From contig LUCW03002616.1 of assembly GCA_001586965.3 (NCBI GenBank), positions 38,501-102,500 on the forward strand: DNA of 64,000 bases. Direction: 5' to 3'. The number at the start of each line of letters is the position of its first letter. Positions within the stretch are counted from its first letter, which is position 1. Below the pieces are notes generated by a model. The model ran no database searches. It worked only from the letters and a program-made list of their open reading frames with translations, and was not told the DNA's origin. Positions 1 through 10,739 of the stretch are shown in pieces. Source of the stretch: Sphaeroforma sirkka. Lineage: Eukaryota; Opisthokonta; Ichthyosporea; Ichthyophonida. The position numbers were made by a program, and so were the translations under genes.

Positions 1-4
1 ACCT

Positions 5-176
5 TATGTGCTGGCATTATCCTCGAGAGCTAGAGCATTGTGCTGGCATTTTATCCTCGAGAGCTAGAGCATTGTGCTGGCATTTATCCGTGAGAGCTAG
101 AGCATTGTGCTGGCATTTATCCTCAGAGATAGAGCATTGTGCTGGCATTTTACCTCAGAGAGCTAGAGGACCCGAT
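5..176. repeat. GAGCTAGAGCATT minisatellite
   Basis: Five imperfect copies of a 32-35 bp unit built on GAGCTAGAGCATTGTGCTGG followed by a CATTTTATCCTC spacer. The copies differ in spacer length and in a few bases. Any ORF across it only translates the repeat and is not counted as a gene. It lies just past the 3' end of the minus-strand chromodomain retroelement. Confidence 0.9.
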
Positions 177-394
177 GTGTACGTCTCGAGCGACCCGTCG
201 TGTTTCCTGTGCTTGAAGCTACTGTTCATCTGTGTCAGCATATAGAAGTTTGGCTTACAATATAGGACTGTATTTGTGTTGAGAAAAACTGCCAGTGGCA
301 GAAACCGTGCAAACCATTAACCTGCTGTTTCAAAAAATGCCCAAGGAGTTGTTTGATTGATTTCGCTGTTTTATACTCGCCGAAGCAACAGTGG

Positions 395-735
395 CTCATT
401 TAACCTCGCGAGCTTGAGCCGCTGACGATTTACCCTCGCCACTCACGAGCTCGAGTGCTAACCGTCGTTTATGCGTTCGTCGCGAGCTAGAGTGGCTGGA
501 TTGTATTTCGGGAGCGAAGAGTCGCTGCTCGAGCTGAGTTCTCATTAGCTCGTAGTTGGCTGGTTTCGGCTTCCCTACGGGAGCCATGGGGTGCTGGTTT
601 ATACTTGGGAGCTAGAGTCGCTGCTTTTATCGTCAAGAGCTCGAGTGGCTGACGAGTACTCGGGAGCTACCCTGACATATTTCTCGGGAGCTGTTGCTGG
701 TTTATGCTCCAGAGCCGTTGGCTGTCGATACTCGA
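395..735. repeat. degenerate GAGCTxGAGTxGCTG repeat tract
   Basis: A looser continuation of the motif at the window start. GAGCT(C/A)GAG, CTCGGGAGCT and GCTGGTTTAT blocks recur every 30-50 bp. It overlaps the last codons of the chromodomain ORF, so the end of the element's pol has run into, or been made from, this repeat. It could be part of the element's 3' untranslated region or LTR, but no matching 5' copy was found near 6900-8000. Confidence 0.55.
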
Positions 736-951
736 GAACAAAGTTGATATTGAAAAAAGTTATATTGATCGTGCAGTTGTGCGCGTTGGCGCTTACGTGT
801 CCGTGTCTGCGAAGCTTTGTGGTAGGCCGCGATATCGTTGGCATCATCAAAAGCTTCTGCTGTTTCCCACGTTGGTTCGCCTTCTCGCCATCTCACCAGG
901 TATTCTAATTTCCCCGTCTCATCATTCGTACGATGTGTGATAATATGGCGA
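702..951 (-). pseudogene. C-terminal chromodomain of element 1 integrase
   Basis: Residues following EGGVEFRHIITHR give a compact chromodomain signature: an opening VE-type strand, LEYLVRWREGEPTWE (the normal form is Y.VKWkG...tWEP) and a basic tail RTRKRQRAQ. Of the usual aromatic cage the Tyr and two Trp are present. In chromoviruses this module recognises methylated histones and directs insertion into heterochromatin. The ORF then runs into repeat sequence before stopping. Confidence 0.75.
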
Positions 952-2100
952 AACTCCACCCCTCCTTCGGTCCATAAGTCTTCGTTAATTGGTGGGTCTG
1001 TGCGTCTATGCACTAAACGGAGGAGTTCCACCCGTACCGGTTTGGTCTTGAATTCTGGTGGGGCGGAACCATCCATGTTCGCTAACTCGTAGCGTTGGCC
1101 GTGTCTAGCTTTGACTACATATGGTCCAAACAATGGCCGCATAGCCTTCGTTGTTCGGCCTTCTGATCGTACCATGACCACATCTCCTTCGTCGAAATGT
1201 ACCAAGTCGTGAGCATGCAGGCGGTCAAATGTCGTCGTAAGCTTGCCTGTATACTTCTTGGTAATGTGGTGGAGGGTCGGCAATATAGTGTCCTGTAACT
1301 GGTCTAATCGTTGTGCCCAGGTGTCATTCGTCATCGGCTGAGAATCCGGTAACTCGTCCGTGAAATCGGCGAACGGAACATGGCGGCGGCCAAAGTACAT
1401 ATAAACGGTGCACTCTTATGGCGACGGGATATCCGAAGGTTCTGGTATAGCATCGTAAACGGAAGGCGTTCGTCCCATCGAAGGGGAACTGCTGCCTCAC
1501 AGCATTGTCGAATAGAACGTGTAATCTCCTTGTGACGTCGTTCTGCCGCGCCCAGCACTTGGGGTCGATATGGTGGAGACACCTTATGTAGCATCCCCAC
1601 TTCCTGGACCAGAAGCTCCACTAACTTGTTGGTGAACTCCTTCCCCATGTCTGTTTGGATTTTACGTGGGAAACCATGTTCGCCAAAAAAATCTCTATGA
1701 GTGTCTGTGTCGTGGTTTCCTTTGTCTTGTCCGGTGTGGCTCGAAGGATAGAATAGCCTGTGGCGATGTCTAAGACGTGAAGAATATAATTGTTCTTGCG
1801 TCTGGACTCCAGTGGCATCGGGATGTAGTCCACTTGAATATGGTCCCACGGGTAGCGTGCATCGATGCTAATCATCGGGTGGAAACCTTTACGAAGTGTG
1901 TCCTGTCCCAAACATGTGCCACACATTGCCGCTTAACTTCTGTGGCTAACTCAAGTGCCCCTGGCCAAATGTGACCGTTCTGACGAAGTTGTTGGACTGT
2001 GTCCGCCGCCCCATGATGTCCTTGTTCGTGTTGCGCTTGCGTGAGTTGCGTACGACGCTGTTTCTCCGCCGGACTCGCTTGTGCAAACGCCGGTTGACCC
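952..2100 (-). pseudogene. integrase of element 1
   Basis: The zinc-binding module begins with HEQGHHGAADTVQQL and its CxxC pair is completed in the next frame (CGTCLGQD), with a frameshift near 1915. The catalytic core shows Asp in WDHIQVDYI, Asp in QTDMGKEF and Glu in LGAAERRHKE. The last two are 35 residues apart, the DD(35)E spacing. A GPY/F module (RPLFGPYVV near 1120) follows. Frames change near 1660-1850 and 1400, so the gene is dead. Its job would be to join the cDNA to host DNA, guided by the adjoining chromodomain. Confidence 0.85.
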
Positions 2101-2289
2101 TCTGCATCTGCCAGTGCCACTGAGATTTCTCGCGCTGTGTCTAAGCACATGACATATTTTGTATGCTTTGGTTCTGCAAAACCAAGTCGCTGTGAAAACA
2201 GCGGGTCCAGTTTGAATCCATTGGGAGGACCCACCCGTGCTACTACGGTATGACCCCATGGTGTCTTCCCACATGCGTACTTAGCGTAC

Positions 2290-2639
2290 TTGAGGAACGT
2301 GTGTGGTGTCCGTGGTACCAGCACCGGTTCTGTCTGCAATAACTGCTTGAACAGGTCGAACCATGGTGCTCTTGGTACCCATGGTAGACATACTGTGGCC
2401 CGTGCGCCGTCGGCTCGTATCTTGCGTAACATCCTGTGTATCTGTTCCCAAGGCGGGTTCATCCATCCATCGACTATCGACCAGTCGTGGGCAAACGCTC
2501 CTTCCCCATCATCCTTCGTCCAGAACCGAGGAAGCTGAGCGTTGGTTGGGTCCGCAAATACATCTATGTCATTCGGTCCAAAGTGTTGTTGCGCTTGTTC
2601 AAAGTAACTAGGGAATAACTGCCAGCCGTCGGTATACAT
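2290..2639 (-). pseudogene. DIRS-type methyltransferase-like domain inside pol
   Basis: Directly after RNase H the frame continues into a segment with WQLFP, DIDVFADPTNAQLPRF, a DGWMNPPWEQI box and ATVCLPWVPRAPWF. This order (W...F, vDxFAs..NaxLPrf, xPPw, l.P.wp..pW) is what is described as the DAM-like methyltransferase domain of DIRS retrotransposons. The NPPW box resembles the (D/N)PP(Y/F/W) motif of adenine-N6 methyltransferases. Here it is joined in one ORF (2639-1872) with the integrase zinc-binding domain. Whether it has enzyme activity cannot be told. It could instead be a derived RNase H-like or structural module. Confidence 0.6.
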
Positions 2640-3178
2640 TATTTCGAGTTCGTCCTGCTCCGCTGTGTCCCTCGTGTACTCTACTTAACATGTCCGGGAG
2701 CACATTTGACTCTCCTGGTATATGCGATATGGTAAAGTTGAATGGCGCGATGATATGATGCCATCTCTGAAGCATCGGATTAAGCTTTGAGCTGTGTGTT
2801 CATATATACAAGGGCCTTGTGGTCCGTGAAGACCGCAAACCGTTGCCCATCCAAGTATTCCCTGAAATGTGTCAGTCCATATACCAATGCCAGTAACTCC
2901 TTCATAGGTGTGGCGTAGTTCTGTTGCGCATGGTTCAGAGTCTTACTAAAGAACATTAAGTAATGTTTCTTACCGTTGACCCATTGGAATAGCGCTCCCC
3001 TAAACCGTAATCGCTAGCGTCGGTTTCCAAGTTCAGAGGAATGCCGTCGACCGGAAAGTGTAACGCCACAGCATTCACCACTGCGTCCTTCATTGCCTGC
3101 CACGCCTGTGCATGTCTCTCCTCCCAACGATCACCTATCAACTCCTTTGGTTTGAGTTTGCAAAATTCGCGCAAGGGT
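2640..3178 (-). pseudogene. RNase H of element 1
   Basis: A Ty3/gypsy RNase H can be followed in pieces: LNLETDASDYG (first catalytic Asp) near 3030, FFSKTLNHAQQNYATPMKEL with the catalytic Glu near 2920, VFTDHKAL with the next Asp near 2815, and SHIPGESNVLPDMLSR near 2690. Frameshifts separate these blocks. This segment is absent from copy 2. The normal role is removal of genomic RNA during reverse transcription. Confidence 0.8.
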
Positions 3179-4587
3179 GCAACCGTGTTCGCGAAATTAG
3201 GCAGATGTTCGTGGAGGTAATTTGCTAAAACCCAACGCCGAGGCTATATCTTTGTATCGTAGTGGTGTGGGCCAGTCGATCATCAGCCTAATGCTTTTTC
3301 ATGGTCAATGTCAATGCCTTTGTGCCGATACTTTCTTCCCTAGGATCATGACTTCGGAGATAGCGAAGTGGCACTTGGCAGGGTTAAGCTTAAAACTGTG
3401 GTATGTTAAGCGTTGTATCACCTTCTGCACCGTCCTAACGTGTTCGTCATAACCGTCACTGGCGATAACTATGTCATCGATATAGTGGTGAACCGGTAAG
3501 CCATCAAGTATTGTACTCAAGGTACGTTGGAACTGCTGCGTGAGTACATGAAGACCGAACGGTGCTGATGTGAACGAGTACTGATAACGTTCGTGTGTAA
3601 AACTAAATAAGTATTGTGAGTCTGGATGGATGGGCAGCCTGTGGTATGCAGCCGATATGTCCAGCGTCGTGTAGTACTTCTTACTCTTGAGGCGAGATAT
3701 GAGTTCGTTGACCTTGGGGATCAGGAACTGGTCACCAGGAATAAGCGCGTTAACGGCACGCATGTCTAAACACACGCGTACCTTCTTGACGTTGCCTTCC
3801 GCATCGAATGTCGGTACCGCAAGGAGAGGAAGATTAACAGTCGTTGGTGTCGTTCGTTTCGTGATCACCAAATCCGTCAACCACTTCTTCACTTGTTCAT
3901 CCACATAGGGAGCCATCGATCGGATACGAAGTTACGCGCCGATCGCCGCATCTGCAACGCTTGTTCATGGGTTACTGGGATGGTTACCTCACTCCCTTCC
4001 AGACGACAGCGCGCGTTGTCGGCAATTTTCGCATTGGCTTCCAAATCCTGTGCCAACCGTTGGCGTACATCGACGGGTTCCATCGTGTTAGGTGCCTGTC
4101 GGCGTGGTATGGGTTCGAGGAGCTCTTCTAGTTCTGTGGGGTCTATTGGTGCAAGTGGCGATTGGATACCGCCTATGTATAGGCCCAAGCCTTTTTCAAC
4201 ATATCTTGCCCCACTATAACATCTATACCCGTCGGCAAGTTCATCAATTCTAATGAACCGTCGATAATTCTGGTACCGTACCTTATAGGTAGGTACCACT
4301 TCCGTCGTCCCCAGTCGAGGAGTTCGCACCGCCTTGTCAGCTAAATATATAAATGACCCAGGTGGTGCCGGAGTTATTGGTCGGCCAAGGAGGTCTGCGG
4401 ATGTCTGTGAGATACAACTTCTATTTGCTCCCGTGTCTATCAAGGCTTTGAACGTACGTCCGTTGATTTGTACTTGAATATAGACTCGGTTGTCTGACGT
4501 CAGCAATGGGTCTTGTATTGCCATCACTGCTCCAATCGTGGTAACAAATATGAAGCTCCTATCCGACTCAGACACCCTCACCTCTCA
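3179..4587 (-). pseudogene. protease and reverse transcriptase of element 1
   Basis: The protease carries the retropepsin triad in LIDTGANRS near 4420. A 4-bp duplication near 4285 and a 2-bp insertion near 4190 scramble the stretch between them but restore frame. RT follows, with VCLDMRAVN, TTLDISAAYHRLP, APFGLHVL and the catalytic HHYIDDIVIAS box near 3470. YIDD replaces the more usual Y(L/V)DD of this group and is shared with copy 2. Frame breaks fall near 3909, 3310 and 3230. The product would be a polyprotein segment that copies element RNA into cDNA in particles. Confidence 0.85.
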
Positions 4588-6833
4588 TGCATGATCGGCT
4601 ACCGACTCCCACGTCTCATAGGTGTGGTTTGGTGTTGACGTCATGTGCTCGAAGTCTTCGTAAAGGATCGTGTTGATATGAATCTCTGTAGCTTCCGATG
4701 GTGGAGCCAAGTCTTCGTCCTGTGTAATCGCATTCACCTGTACTTGAGGCGTCGGACGTATTGTAACTACGTCTCTAGTCTGGGATGTATTCTGCCCCTG
4801 TCCTGCGGTTGACGTTGTGGACGGTCTGTGTACCGATTGTACGTCCCTCAAAGGACGGTTGTTGTCGTATAGCCTTGCCCGACCCTCTGCGCTCACCGCT
4901 TGCGACGCCCTGAAATGATGACACCGTGGGATGTGCCTACCACCTGGTGGGCGCCTGTGCCTGGCACCCCGCACAAGTCGTTGGTACCGTAGGTTGGGGC
5001 CGTTGAGCCCAATTCTGCGTTTGTCGTCTACTCGTCTGTGGGTTGGGGCGGCTATTGGTGTGGTCGCGACTTCCATTGGTCGTCGAGGCCCTCGCGTTTG
5101 TTGCGACCCTGGAAACGTGCTGCCGTACGTTGCTGTGCATCCTGAATGTCAGGGCTCAACAGCTGTATAAGCTCGTGTGTCTCCATCAGTTGCCATTTGG
5201 GATGCAACTGTAGAGTACGTTCATACGTACGGCCGTTGAGAGCTTCTTCTAACAGTTGTACAATGCAGTGGTTCACTAAATTCTGTTGGAAGTCGGCATC
5301 TGTCTGGCACCGTTCACGTGCCCTCCTGTGGTTCTCCATGAGCTGTGTCATTTGTTCCATAAGAGGAGTGTGCATGTTCCGACTTTGGCCCTTGGCTAAC
5401 TTGCGAAACGCGGGATCGACAGTGGCTTGTGTTTCGTGCGAACAGATCTGTTCGATCTGTAGTTGAGGTGTGCATGTCTTCAACCGTTCAGAGTTGTCGC
5501 GGATGTAGTCCAGCGTTGACTTCTCCGCCTTGAAGTAAGATAGTACCTTATGAAACCATGTAAGGTTCCAACTCTCATCCAGCCCTGCGATTTGTGCGTT
5601 CTTGAACGCCTCGAGGAGAGCCCCTCTTGTGTCCCGTTCCATAATATCATGTAGGTAGTATCTGTTCGACGGCCAATCAGGCCACGTACGTGGTGAAGGT
5701 ACGGGACGCTTCTCTACCGGTCGGGACTCTAATGTAGCTCGAAGTGTCTCAATCACGCCCCGAAGAGCTTCAGCTCGAGCCGTGTTATTCTCCTCGATTG
5801 CTTGGCATAGCTCGTCACTTAAATGTGTAGTATCCGTGCGTGTAGCGCCTGTCGCCTTTTCTCGATACTAGCCGGTGTGGGCGGAGGCACTGTTATCTCC
5901 TTCTCTTGTCGTTTAGGTGTCTGTACATATTCACTGGGCGCTTCTTTCTCGCCCCACTGACGTTGCTGTTGTTGGCGCAGGTTCGTACTTAATCGGTCCT
6001 GTCTATTCTTCACCGCCTCCTTACCTTGAGGATTCTGTCTGGCTAATACTTGTTCATGTGCGAGCTCTTGAAAAGTTGGTGTGTTCTCACTGGCAGACAG
6101 AGTATCATCCTCCTCGGTTGAACTGTCCTCTGACCCTGGTGATTTGTACCCAAGTCCATAAAACGGACGCTCACATCCTTGAATTCAGAAGGTAGGGTTG
6201 TCTTCGTCCTCTGGTACTGCCTGTACCCGTTCGTGTGCGTCAGAAGAACTCTCCTTAGCGGCCGGCCCTTTTGTAGTTCGTCCGGCGTTTATGCGCTGTA
6301 ACCTCTGTTCGTATTTTTTCAAGAGAGACTGCTGTTGTGTCATCAGCTCCGTGAGTTTCTGAGCTGACGATTGTTCCCGAGCCGTTTCCTTGTTGTTGGT
6401 ACGGTTCCGGTGACGCTTCCGCTTGTTAGGTGGGAGGCGTGGTGGGTCATTACTGGGAAATAAGGCCCCTGGGTATCCAGAGAGACGAACGAGGGGACAG
6501 CCCTTCACTGGCTACCTGTTCACCAATAAAAGTCTGACTACTGTCCGCACGCAGGTCGGGTACTTCCTTGGTCTCACCCTCGAATATGACATCCTCGTCA
6601 GATTGTGCAGGTCCATTTTTGTTTGCTGTTGGTGGCTGCTTGTCGTCCGCGGAAATAATGTGTGGAGCCCCAAGATGTGTCTGTTGTTGCCCCTCCAGCG
6701 CCTGACCTGAGTGCGGAGCGGAGCGTTCCGTATGGGACTGACGACGTTTAGTTCCACGTCGGTCGATATCATCTTCCTTGCGGCGCTCAGGATTCAAGAG
6801 TTGCTGTCTACGACTTTGGCGGGTGTAGGACAT
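4585..6833 (-). pseudogene. gag of element 1 (frameshifted)
   Basis: The gag reading is scattered over several frames (about 6833-6450, 6508-6185, 6013-5819, 5756-5052 and 5076-4585). The start was chosen at the Met of MSYTRQ because the following block with DIDRRGTKR is shared with copy 2 right after its own Met. The last third contains a zinc-knuckle-like CAGC...H...CHH motif, broken here by a small insertion near 4950. The N-terminal third differs strongly from copy 2 whereas the C-terminal part is almost identical. It ends at an in-frame TGA directly before pol. Confidence 0.8.
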
Positions 6834-6911
6834 GGTTGGTGAGTTGTTTGTCAATGGAGAACTAGAAATGTGTGCGAATGAACTGATAGAGTACTGAATA
6901 TAAATATCCAT

Positions 6912-8075
6912 TTTCTATTAAATTTCATCCTTCAAACACATAACGTCTCGACATCGATCTCCGAGGAACTCGTGGGTTCCCTCGTGACTGTTCATTTCCT
7001 ACACTACACTAACATAAGTAGTGTGGATAGTCTATATACTCTAACACTACCAGCTGTCTTACTCTTCATCCCACAATAACACATGGTTGAGTGCCTCATT
7101 AGTCGGAGCCACTTCTTGTTCTACTCCTCGCCAGCTCTTACTCCGGCCTAATGACGGCCTATTCGCAGGACCCTGTTGGGAACTTCCCTCATCGCTCCTC
7201 TTTTACTCTTCTTACCCATGATGTCCTTGTCATGTGCTATTGCGGTTGTTGAAATATGCTTCTTGATCTAAGAACGATTGCTCGTTATTGCACTCCTAAA
7301 CTAAGCTGCCGTCAACCACACCTTCTGTGCATACTGTTGATCCTCTCCGTTGACCTGATTTATCTGGAAGTTCTAGTGATTTGAGTGTGTTCGCATATCA
7401 TTTTCACAATTTAACCTTGTATTTACTTGCATCGTTCGTGTTATGTGCGCCCCCACCCTTATATGCTCCTAATAACTCACAGGTGCTTACTTGTGTCTTT
7501 GTATGCTTCCTAATATCCCATTCTGAATTTTTTTGTAAAATAATCTAGTATGCCGCTGATTCATTGCGTCATCGTACTAACCGAGTCGGTACTAACCATG
7601 TACATCTCCCATCTCTACTACACTACTGTGGATCCTAAAGAACTTTCTTCTAACAACTTCTTAAATACAATTTAAGCTCATTAGCTTGCAATTCGATTTG
7701 TACCTGTCTCACACTGAAAACAACCTTCCTACCTGTACTCACACATGTCTACTTATCTGTGGATTCTGACTGATTGTCTGATTTCGTCATTTGATCGTCG
7801 TGAGACTTTCCTTGTTGACCCTGGTTAATGTTCTGCTTGATTGGAATGTTCGCTCTTCGGGTTCACTCGTATTAGTAGATTCTTAGATTCTTTCTTCATC
7901 CTCGTCGTCAACACGTCGTTAAACCAACGACCGGATAATCTAAATCGTTCATTTTGATGCGACATTCTCCGTTCGCATTGTCTTTTCAATTGTTATACTT
8001 ATAACAAAAAAATATGTGCCAGCTACTGACTAATTCATATTCTGTAGCTTTCTCTGTAATTACTAATAAACTAAC
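6912..8075. other. leader region upstream of element 1, no gene seen
   Basis: A pyrimidine-rich (on plus) stretch that would be a purine-rich 5' leader for the minus-strand element. It has no ORF of interest, no convincing primer-binding site and no similarity that I can see to the sequence beyond the element's other end. Its LTR, if present, is not recognisable by eye. Confidence 0.4.
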
Positions 8076-8760
8076 AACTTCTATGGTAAGTAAAAAATGT
8101 AGTAAGTACACGCGAGAGATAACTGTATCTCAACGTTCTCCTCCTCAGGGATGGGGACGTTGTTCATTTATTAGTAATTATAAACAGTAATCCTAAAATG
8201 ACTGACTCTTAAATGAGTCATTAGTCATGTGCTGTAAACCAGCAAAACCCTAAAACCCAGTTTATCAGATTATTCTGATAAACTGTAAAACTTGTAATAA
8301 ACCTAAAATAATCAAATAAATATAAGTACTTGTATTCTGACCACACTAATTATCATTGAATCATGTTGATGTCTACAAGGTCTGCTTGCGGGATGAACTG
8401 ATTGCGCTCGAATACACCTTGCTCCTTTATGATCGCTAATCATTTTGTTTGGGTTGGTTTTGTAAATGAGTACTCTTTTTGCTCTCCTTTGCTCTGCCTA
8501 TAGGAGTAATTAAGAGTTGCTGATAGACTCGAAGCGTGTTCAATGATCAACCGCCAGTCGTGTTCTAGCGTTCTGAATGCTCCTTCAATCCAACCCTTCG
8601 GACCACTGTACTCCAACATAAAATCAAACCCGAGGCCTGCAGCCAGGAAGTTCTGGTCAAGGTTCACAAGTATAACCTTGAAGCCCAAGGTAATTCCATC
8701 GGTTTTGAAGTTGGAAAACTACAAAAAAACAAATTCCCTATTCAAACCAACTCGAGTGTA
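8076..8760. repeat. 685-bp hairpin-rich repeat, copy A
   Basis: Begins AACTTCTATGG and ends ACTCGAGTGTA. The next copy starts at the very next base. It holds several inverted repeats: a perfect 12-bp-arm hairpin at 8258-8285 (CAGTTTATCAGA with a TTAT loop), a GACTGACTC/GAGTCATTAGTC pair near 8200, CTCCTCAGGGATGGGGACG near 8145 and AAGGTT/AACCTT near 8660. The minus strand carries an 82-codon frame beginning MGFKVILVN, which is shifted in copy B, so it is probably not a gene. It may be an LTR or a non-coding element body. Confidence 0.85.
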
Positions 8761-9448
8761 AACTTCTATGGTAAGTTAAAAATGTAGTAAGTATACGCGA
8801 GATAACTGTATCTCAACGTTCTCCCTCCTCAGAGGAGGGGACGTTGTTCATTTATTAGTAATTATAAACAGTAATCCTAAAATGACTGACTCTTAAATGA
8901 GTCATTAGTCATGTGCTGTAAACCAGCAAAACCCTAAAACCCAGTTTATCAGATTATTCTGATAAACTGTAAAACTTGTAATAAACCTAAAATAATCAAA
9001 TAAATATAAGTACTTGTATTCTGACCACACTAATTATCATTGAATCATGTTGATGTCTACAAGGTCTGCTTGCGGGTTCCCGAAAACTGATTGCGCTCGA
9101 ATACACCTTGCTCCTTTATGATTGCTAATCATTTTGTTTGGGTTGGTTTTGTAAATGAGTACTCTTTTTGCTCTCCTTTGCTCTGCCTATAGGGATAATT
9201 AAGAGTTGCTGATAGACTCGAAGCGTGTTCAATGATCAACCGCCAGTCGTGTTCTAGCGTTCTGAATGCTCCTTCAATCCAACCTTCGGACCACTGTACT
9301 CCAACATAAAATCAAACCCGAGGCCTGCAGCCAGGAAGTTCTGGTCAAGGTTCACAAGTATAACCTTGAAGCCCAAGGTAATTCCATCGGTTTTGAAGTT
9401 GGAAAACCAAAAAAAAACAAATTCCCTATTCAAACCAACTCGAGTGTA
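8761..9448. repeat. 685-bp hairpin-rich repeat, copy B
   Basis: Nearly identical to copy A. It differs by GGGTTCCCGAAAACTG in place of GGGATGAACTG, a one-base deletion near 9282, and a better CCTCCTC/GAGGAGG palindrome near 8830. The 12-bp-arm hairpin recurs at 8942-8969. The head-to-tail junction with copy A is exact, as in a tandem duplication or two LTRs joined directly. Confidence 0.85.
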
Positions 9449-10140
9449 CTTGCACGATGCCTGATAAGTGCTGTCTACTCTTGCAGGTACTATTTCTTCC
9501 GTTCCTTGCAAGAGTCCGCTGCATCTTGACGATTCGCCTTATACGTCGGCGATAACGTTCTCGTTCTCCTTAGCTTTCACCAACAATCATTCAACCGTAC
9601 CATGCTACTTGCTGGTCCTACGGCTGATACACTTACGTTGACTTCCTTCCTCTCTGTCTCACGCGCGCTTAATTCACTCGTTTCCATTCCACGTCGTCTG
9701 GCACTGTCGACTCTACATTGCTACCTGCTTTTCTTGATCACCTCTATCTGCCCATTGTCGTCGCTGTACTCGCCCACACCTATGAAAATCTGCCATATCG
9801 ACCTTCTCTACGCCAAATTGCGTTCTTCTATACCCCTAACTGCGATACTGCATCATGTTCGTGTTGTGCGGACTGACTAGGCCAGTCAAAACATTGTTCA
9901 AACGTCCTATGGGCTGCTAATTAGTCAGAGGGAGGCCTTGATTGCCAACGACGGCCTGAAAAATCGCATTGGAATTGAATTATCTGGATTTTCGGACCGA
10001 AGATGGATTAAAAAAAAACAAAAGAAGAATGAATGGTTGCTGGGAAATGGTCAGATGGCTAGCTAATCTATAAAAATATAAAAATGAATATGCTCATCAG
10101 ATACATAACCTCTAGATTTAAAATAATTTTAAAATCTGCA
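9449..10140. other. pyrimidine-rich intergenic stretch, no supported gene
   Basis: Holds a plus-strand 92-codon frame at 9602-9880 of Leu/Ser/Thr-rich, CT-biased composition that resembles no family. The composition is like the leader regions of the neighbouring elements. No RNA gene or promoter element is clear. Confidence 0.4.
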
Positions 10141-10149
10141 TAAAATATA

Positions 10150-10204
10150 AATATATATATATATATATATATGTCAATCACGCAAGCGTATCAAACCGAG
10201 CAAA

Positions 10205-10262
<58 letters not shown>

Positions 10263-10445
10263 TAGAAGTAGTAGTATTCGACCGGATGGTCGGGTAACTA
10301 TTTGTTCTAAAAAATAAAAATAAAAGAAGAAAAAATGTTCATCAGCCAAATAAACTGGGCACTTGTTAATTTCTGCATATATTACTAATCACTCCTATTT
10401 GCTCTAGATTTATAATAATAATAAAAATCTGCAATATATATATAT

Positions 10446-10479
<34 letters not shown>

Positions 10480-10516
10480 GAAAATCACGCAAACGTATCA
10501 AACCGAGCAAAACGGA
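10150..10516. repeat. (AT)n arrays interleaved with a duplicated 36-bp motif
   Basis: Two AT arrays (about 10150-10172 and 10209-10258) and a third at 10436-10479. Immediately beside them the motif AATCACGCAAxCGTATCAAA followed by CCGAGCAAAACGGA occurs twice (10174-10209 and 10481-10516), each time starting at the end of an AT array. Paired occurrence next to AT tracts suggests that a larger unit including the array was duplicated. Confidence 0.8.
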
Positions 10517-10540
10517 AGGTAGGGGTTTCTTTTCACTTAT

Positions 10541-10697
10541 CTGTGCTCGGAAGACTTTGCTCCTGTCGTATTTTGCAAGCTCCTTTCCGCTATGCGATTC
10601 TGAGGGAGATCAACTCCTCTGTGCTCGGAAGACTTTGCTCCTGTCGTAATTTGCACGCTCCTTTCAGCTATCCGGTTATGAGGGAGATCAACTCCTG
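10541..10697. repeat. 78-bp tandem duplication
   Basis: Two direct copies beginning CTGTGCTCGGAAGACTTTGC, at 10541 and 10619, about 95 percent alike. They lie between the AT arrays and the 3' end of the second retroelement and may belong to that element's 3' non-coding region. Confidence 0.85.
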
Positions 10698-10739
10698 TAA
10701 TTTGTCAATAAAATGAACTTCTTTGTCCACTATTATTCT

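Larger units (their letters stand above)
702..6833 (-). mobile_element. Ty3/gypsy chromodomain retrotransposon, degenerate copy 1
   Basis: Reading on the minus strand the order is gag, aspartic protease, reverse transcriptase, RNase H, a methyltransferase-like domain, integrase with HHCC, DDE and GPY/F modules, then a chromodomain. RT before integrase plus a C-terminal chromodomain is the Ty3/gypsy chromovirus arrangement. Every region carries frameshifts relative to the second copy at 10966-14655 or to its own neighbouring frames (for example a 4-bp duplication near 4285 and single-base insertions near 3230 and 3310), so this copy cannot make its proteins. From about 5815 down to 3179 it is nearly identical to copy 2. 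LTRs were not identified, so the stated limits are those of the coding body only. Confidence 0.9.

Noticed and set aside
8440-8688. 82-codon minus frame in the 685-bp repeat (MGFKVILVN start)
   Set aside because: The second copy has a one-base deletion in the frame and there is no family similarity; likely chance.
8076-9448. Calling the 685-bp pair the LTRs of element 1 or 2
   Set aside because: No TG...CA ends, no target duplication, both copies lie together between the elements and no matching copy was seen at the far ends; left as an unassigned repeat.
9602-9880. 92-codon plus frame rich in Leu/Ser/Thr
   Set aside because: CT-biased composition alone explains the long frame; no motif or splice context.
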